Positions 61,179 to 64,000 of a DNA stretch of 64,000 nucleotides are shown piece by piece. Both the position numbers and the translations under genes were made by a program. Source of the DNA: Akkermansiaceae bacterium UBA7331 (lineage in GTDB: Bacteria; Verrucomicrobiota; Verrucomicrobiia; Verrucomicrobiales; Akkermansiaceae). Every line of letters starts with the position of its first letter. Position 1 is the first letter of the stretch. The stretch covers positions 250,922-314,921 of the forward strand of contig DKPP01000011.1 of NCBI GenBank assembly GCA_002471255.1. The letters run 5' to 3'. The notes beneath the pieces were generated by a model. That model was not told the DNA's origin. It saw only the letters and a program-made list of their open reading frames with translations, and made no database searches.

Positions 61179-63581
61179 TTAATAGTAAGGGGTTAAGCCG
61201 TCTTTCCAAAGCTTCTTGAGCTTGGCTAATTCACAATCAAGAACGGTAGCGCCTTGATAGGTAGCTACGATATTCTTATTGGCGTCAGTGGCTTTACCGA
61301 TGCAAGCGCAAGGGAAGCCTTCCATAGCTGCTTCAAAATCTTGAGCAAAGTCAGGAGTTACCTCAACTAAGATACGACCTGTGCTTTCGCTGAATAATGG
61401 AATAGCCGGGGATGTCCATCCGTTTTGTGTAGGAACTTTATCTAAGTTAAGTTCGATACCAGCCTTGCCGGAGAAGGCCATTTCAGCTGCCGTAGCGGCT
61501 AAGCCACCTTCAGAAACATCGTGTGCGGATAATACGAGACCGGAAGTCAAAGCATTGTAATAGGCTTTGTAAAGTTCCATGTTCACGGCACAATCGGTTT
61601 GAGGTACTTTACCATCGATTACTTCGTGAGTTCTTGCGAATACGGAACCGCCGATTTCATCTTCGGTGTTACCGATGAGGTAAAGAACGCTGTCAGCATT
61701 GCGTAAGGAAGAACCTGTCGTGTGATCAGGGCTTTCTACAATACCGATGCCGGAGCAAAGGAATGTTACCGGAATGTTGATCGGACCTTCTTCAGTTTCG
61801 AAGTAGTTGTAGAAGGAATCTTTACCGGAAATGTATGGAGCATTGAAATCAAGAGCAGCCTTAGCGATACCCTTCACACATTCTACCAAACGACCCAATT
61901 CTACAGGAGATTCAGGGTTGCCCATGCAGAAGTTGTCAAGCAAGCCGATCTTATCAGGATTGGAGCCTACGAGGATCAATTGGCGTACACATTCATCAAC
62001 AGTACCCGTACCCATTGCGTATGGATCGGTTTTGCCCCATTCAGGTAATACGGCACAAGCCATAGCCATGCATTTTTCAGAACCGTCAATGTCGATGACG
62101 GAGCCGTCTTGCGGAGCGTCCGCTTCAGCACCTGCTAATGGTTTGAGTAAGGTGTTGCCTTGTACTTCGTGGTCGTATTCACGAATGATCGGTTCGCGAG
62201 AAACGATAGCAAAGTCAGCCATGACGGTAGCAAGAGACTTGCTCAAGTCTTGGTCTGGAAGATCCATCTTGGTAAGACCCTTGCCGGATGTGAATACGGA
62301 ATCAAGATTCTTAATTGGTGCGTCGTGTAGCTTGGAGTTATCTAAGCAACATACGACTTCGCCTTTATGCCAAACTTTAAGAATGCCGGTGTCATCGGAA
62401 TGACCGAGTACGGTTAATTCGGTTTGGAAGGTATCAGCCAATTTTTGAAGTTCAGGAAGATCCTTTTCTTCAACGGCGATAACCATACGCTCTTGTGATT
62501 CGGAAAGGAAGATTTCCCAAGAAATTAAACCGGGCTCTTTAAGAGGAGCGTTGTCGAGGAAGAGTTCGCCACCCGTTACGCTGAGCATTTCACCTGCTGC
62601 AGAGGAGAAGCCACCCGCACCACAGTCAGTGATGAATACGATCAAGCCGCGTTCGCGAGCTTCCATGATGAAGTCGAGAGCCTTTTTCTCTTCAATTGGA
62701 TTACCAATCTGTACGGCGGTGAAATCTTCTTCGTGGGAAGAACCGTCCAATGCTGCGGAAGAGAATGTAGCACCTTTAAGGCCGTCACGACCGGTTCTGC
62801 CACCGATAACGATTACCTTTAAACCCGGGCGCATTTCTTTGTCGATGTCTTGACGTGGGATAACGCCGGCAGTACCACAGAATACTAATGGATTGTAAAT
62901 GTAAGTTGGGTCAAACTGAATAGCACCATTTACGGTTGGAATACCCATACGGTTGCCATAGTCACGCACACCACGTACAACACCACGCATGATGCCTAAT
63001 GGGTGGATAACATCGTCAGCTTTAATTTCGGCCGGATCGGTGTCAGGAGCGCCAAAGCAGAAAACATCAAGAGATGCAATAGGCTTAGCGCCTTTACCTG
63101 CACCAAGGATGTCACGAATAACACCGCCAAGACCTGTGTTAGAACCTGCATATGGTTCAATAGCTGATGGGTGGTTGTGTGTTTCCGCCTTTAAGCAAAC
63201 AGCCAAGTTATCATCTAAAGTGATGAAACCTGCGTTATCGTGGAATGCACTAAGTACGAAACCGGGCTTGCGAGCCATGATTTCTTCGGAAGGATCCTTA
63301 ATGAAAGTTTTGAAAAGACTGTTGATGGCCTCTGTTTTGCCACCGTCAACGCTGTGCTGTACAGTAGCGGAGAAGATACGGTGTTTGCAGTGCTCAGACC
63401 AAGTTTGAGCGATTACTTCAAGCTCAACGTCAGTCGGGTCGCGATCGATTTCGCGGAAAATTTGTTGTACAACTTCCATATCTTCGCGAGATAAGGAAAG
63501 TTTTTGTTGCTTACTCAAAGCAAGCAAATCGTCGCTGCTAAGTTCGCGAACGGGGATGATTCGGTATGTTTTGGTGGACAT
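61179..63581 (-). CDS. purL: Phosphoribosylformylglycinamidine synthase, synthetase subunit
   Basis: PurL uses ATP to convert FGAR to FGAM. The 800-residue product is the small form that works with separate PurQ and PurS. TWSEHCKHRIFS near the N-terminus, KAETHNHPSAIEPYAG and GRTGRDGLKGA are diagnostic. I start it at the ATG at 63581 (MSTKTYRII); the longer frame uses a TTG two codons earlier. It is preceded by a PurS-like gene, which completes the expected three-part enzyme. Confidence 0.97.
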   Translation of the reverse strand: MSTKTYRIIPVRELSSDDLLALSKQQKLSLSREDMEVVQQIFREIDRDPTDVELEVIAQTWSEHCKHRIFSATVQHSVDGGKTEAINSLFKTFIKDPSEEIMARKPGFVLSAFHDNAGFITLDDNLAVCLKAETHNHPSAIEPYAGSNTGLGGVIRDILGAGKGAKPIASLDVFCFGAPDTDPAEIKADDVIHPLGIMRGVVRGVRDYGNRMGIPTVNGAIQFDPTYIYNPLVFCGTAGVIPRQDIDKEMRPGLKVIVIGGRTGRDGLKGATFSSAALDGSSHEEDFTAVQIGNPIEEKKALDFIMEARERGLIVFITDCGAGGFSSAAGEMLSVTGGELFLDNAPLKEPGLISWEIFLSESQERMVIAVEEKDLPELQKLADTFQTELTVLGHSDDTGILKVWHKGEVVCCLDNSKLHDAPIKNLDSVFTSGKGLTKMDLPDQDLSKSLATVMADFAIVSREPIIREYDHEVQGNTLLKPLAGAEADAPQDGSVIDIDGSEKCMAMACAVLPEWGKTDPYAMGTGTVDECVRQLILVGSNPDKIGLLDNFCMGNPESPVELGRLVECVKGIAKAALDFNAPYISGKDSFYNYFETEEGPINIPVTFLCSGIGIVESPDHTTGSSLRNADSVLYLIGNTEDEIGGSVFARTHEVIDGKVPQTDCAVNMELYKAYYNALTSGLVLSAHDVSEGGLAATAAEMAFSGKAGIELNLDKVPTQNGWTSPAIPLFSESTGRILVEVTPDFAQDFEAAMEGFPCACIGKATDANKNIVATYQGATVLDCELAKLKKLWKDGLTPYY

Positions 63582-63614
63582 GGTCAAAATGATGAAATGA
63601 TTCGTATAAAAGAA

Positions 63615-64000
63615 TTAAGCGATCACCCAGTTGTGAATAGCAGGGTTGCATACATCTTTGGCAAATCTGGTAGATAAAGATTCTTTATCTCCTTCTCCAA
63701 AGACATAAACGCGTTGTGTAATCTTAAGATTATTGATGGTGAAAGGAAGGTTCTTTCTACCACGGTAGTTTTGCATGATGGCTTCTTTTTCCAGGTCAAG
63801 GGCACCTGCTTTCATGCCATAATCAATACGGAAAAGAGCTCCATCCAAAATAGGAGTGGTTTCTTCACTGAAAATTTGGGCGATTGGGTCAACCAAAACG
63901 CTTAGAAGGTATTCACGTGCTTTTTGTTCGTCGCCGTCGATGTCAACCGTGTAAACGCGGCTATGGCGAGAAGTGAGACCCGCATTTAATGGGGTGTATA
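63615..64000 (-). CDS. PurS-like protein with two repeats (partial, N-terminus off right edge)
   Basis: Reading from the right edge, an open frame gives about 127 residues ending at 63615, 33 bases before purL. It contains two similar halves. The first ends with RVYTVDIDGDEQKAREYLLS and VLVDPIAQIF; the second contains YGMKAGALDLEKEAI, RVYVFGEGDKESLSTRF and CNPAIHNWVI. Each matches the end of a PurS fold (strand, helix, then N-P-hydrophobic). PurS dimers tie PurL to PurQ. A tandem form could replace the dimer. The start is outside the window. Confidence 0.62.
   Translation of the reverse strand, partial: YTPLNAGLTSRHSRVYTVDIDGDEQKAREYLLSVLVDPIAQIFSEETTPILDGALFRIDYGMKAGALDLEKEAIMQNYRGRKNLPFTINNLKITQRVYVFGEGDKESLSTRFAKDVCNPAIHNWVIA

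Overview
The window looks like part of a bacterial chromosome from the Verrucomicrobiota (PVC group). I infer this from the mix of families, since there is no rRNA gene to confirm it: a DUF2851 protein, a zinc-ribbon Ser/Thr kinase with a membrane anchor, a membrane-anchored squalene-cyclase-like toroid protein, a giant autotransporter with PATR-type repeats, and almost no Shine-Dalgarno sequences in front of genes. The genome is double-membraned (autotransporter, lipoprotein signal). Genes are tightly packed, and I saw no tRNA, rRNA, CRISPR array, insertion sequence or prophage.

Layout. 1-923: a LOG/TIGR00730 protein cut by the left edge, divergent from rpoA-rplQ-fabD (1.1-3.8 kb). 4.0-5.0 kb: two tandem, recently duplicated small secreted proteins. 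5.0-7.0 kb: a PhoR/PhoB-like two-component pair on the minus strand. 7.2-11.8 kb: ilvD, thiH and adenine deaminase, each followed by its own terminator or a convergent neighbour. 11.8-14.8 kb: DUF2851, a STAS protein and nadK. 14.9-21.5 kb: a truncated spc-type ribosomal operon, rplX-rplE-rpsH-rplF-rplR-rpsE-rplO-secY-adk-map, without rpsN or rpmD. 21.5-24.5 kb: an acyltransferase-3 membrane protein and an OlsF-like fused double acyltransferase. 24.5-26.3 kb: thiL and a CPBP protease. 26.4-31.9 kb: a ROK-like sugar kinase, the anchored Ser/Thr kinase, a 43-residue lipoprotein and hflX.

32-48 kb is almost entirely minus strand: hemL, rpsU, an RNase D, maf, ilvA, a secreted protein, the toroid protein, galE, and then a compact run glnS-ribBA-ribH-nusB-ftsY-rlmN with gaps of 12 to 29 bases. 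Only one small conserved gene (34906) lies on the plus strand. 48-58.1 kb is one gene, a 3367-residue autotransporter. 58.4-64 kb holds an M42 peptidase, a Rossmann-like protein, purQ, purL and a PurS-like protein that runs off the right edge; the last four appear to form a purine operon.

Most of the window is core metabolism and translation: riboflavin (ribBA, ribH), thiamine (thiH, thiL), branched-chain amino acids (ilvA, ilvD), purines (purS-like/L/Q, ade, adk), tetrapyrrole (hemL), and the secretion route secY/ftsY. The parts most worth a second look are the duplicated secreted pair with a lost stop codon, the modular giant autotransporter, the fused lipid acyltransferase, the zinc-ribbon kinase with its small lipoprotein neighbour, NusB with a large insert, the tandem PurS-like protein, and the split ribosomal operon with hairpins at its junctions. 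I found no clear new defence system or mobile element.
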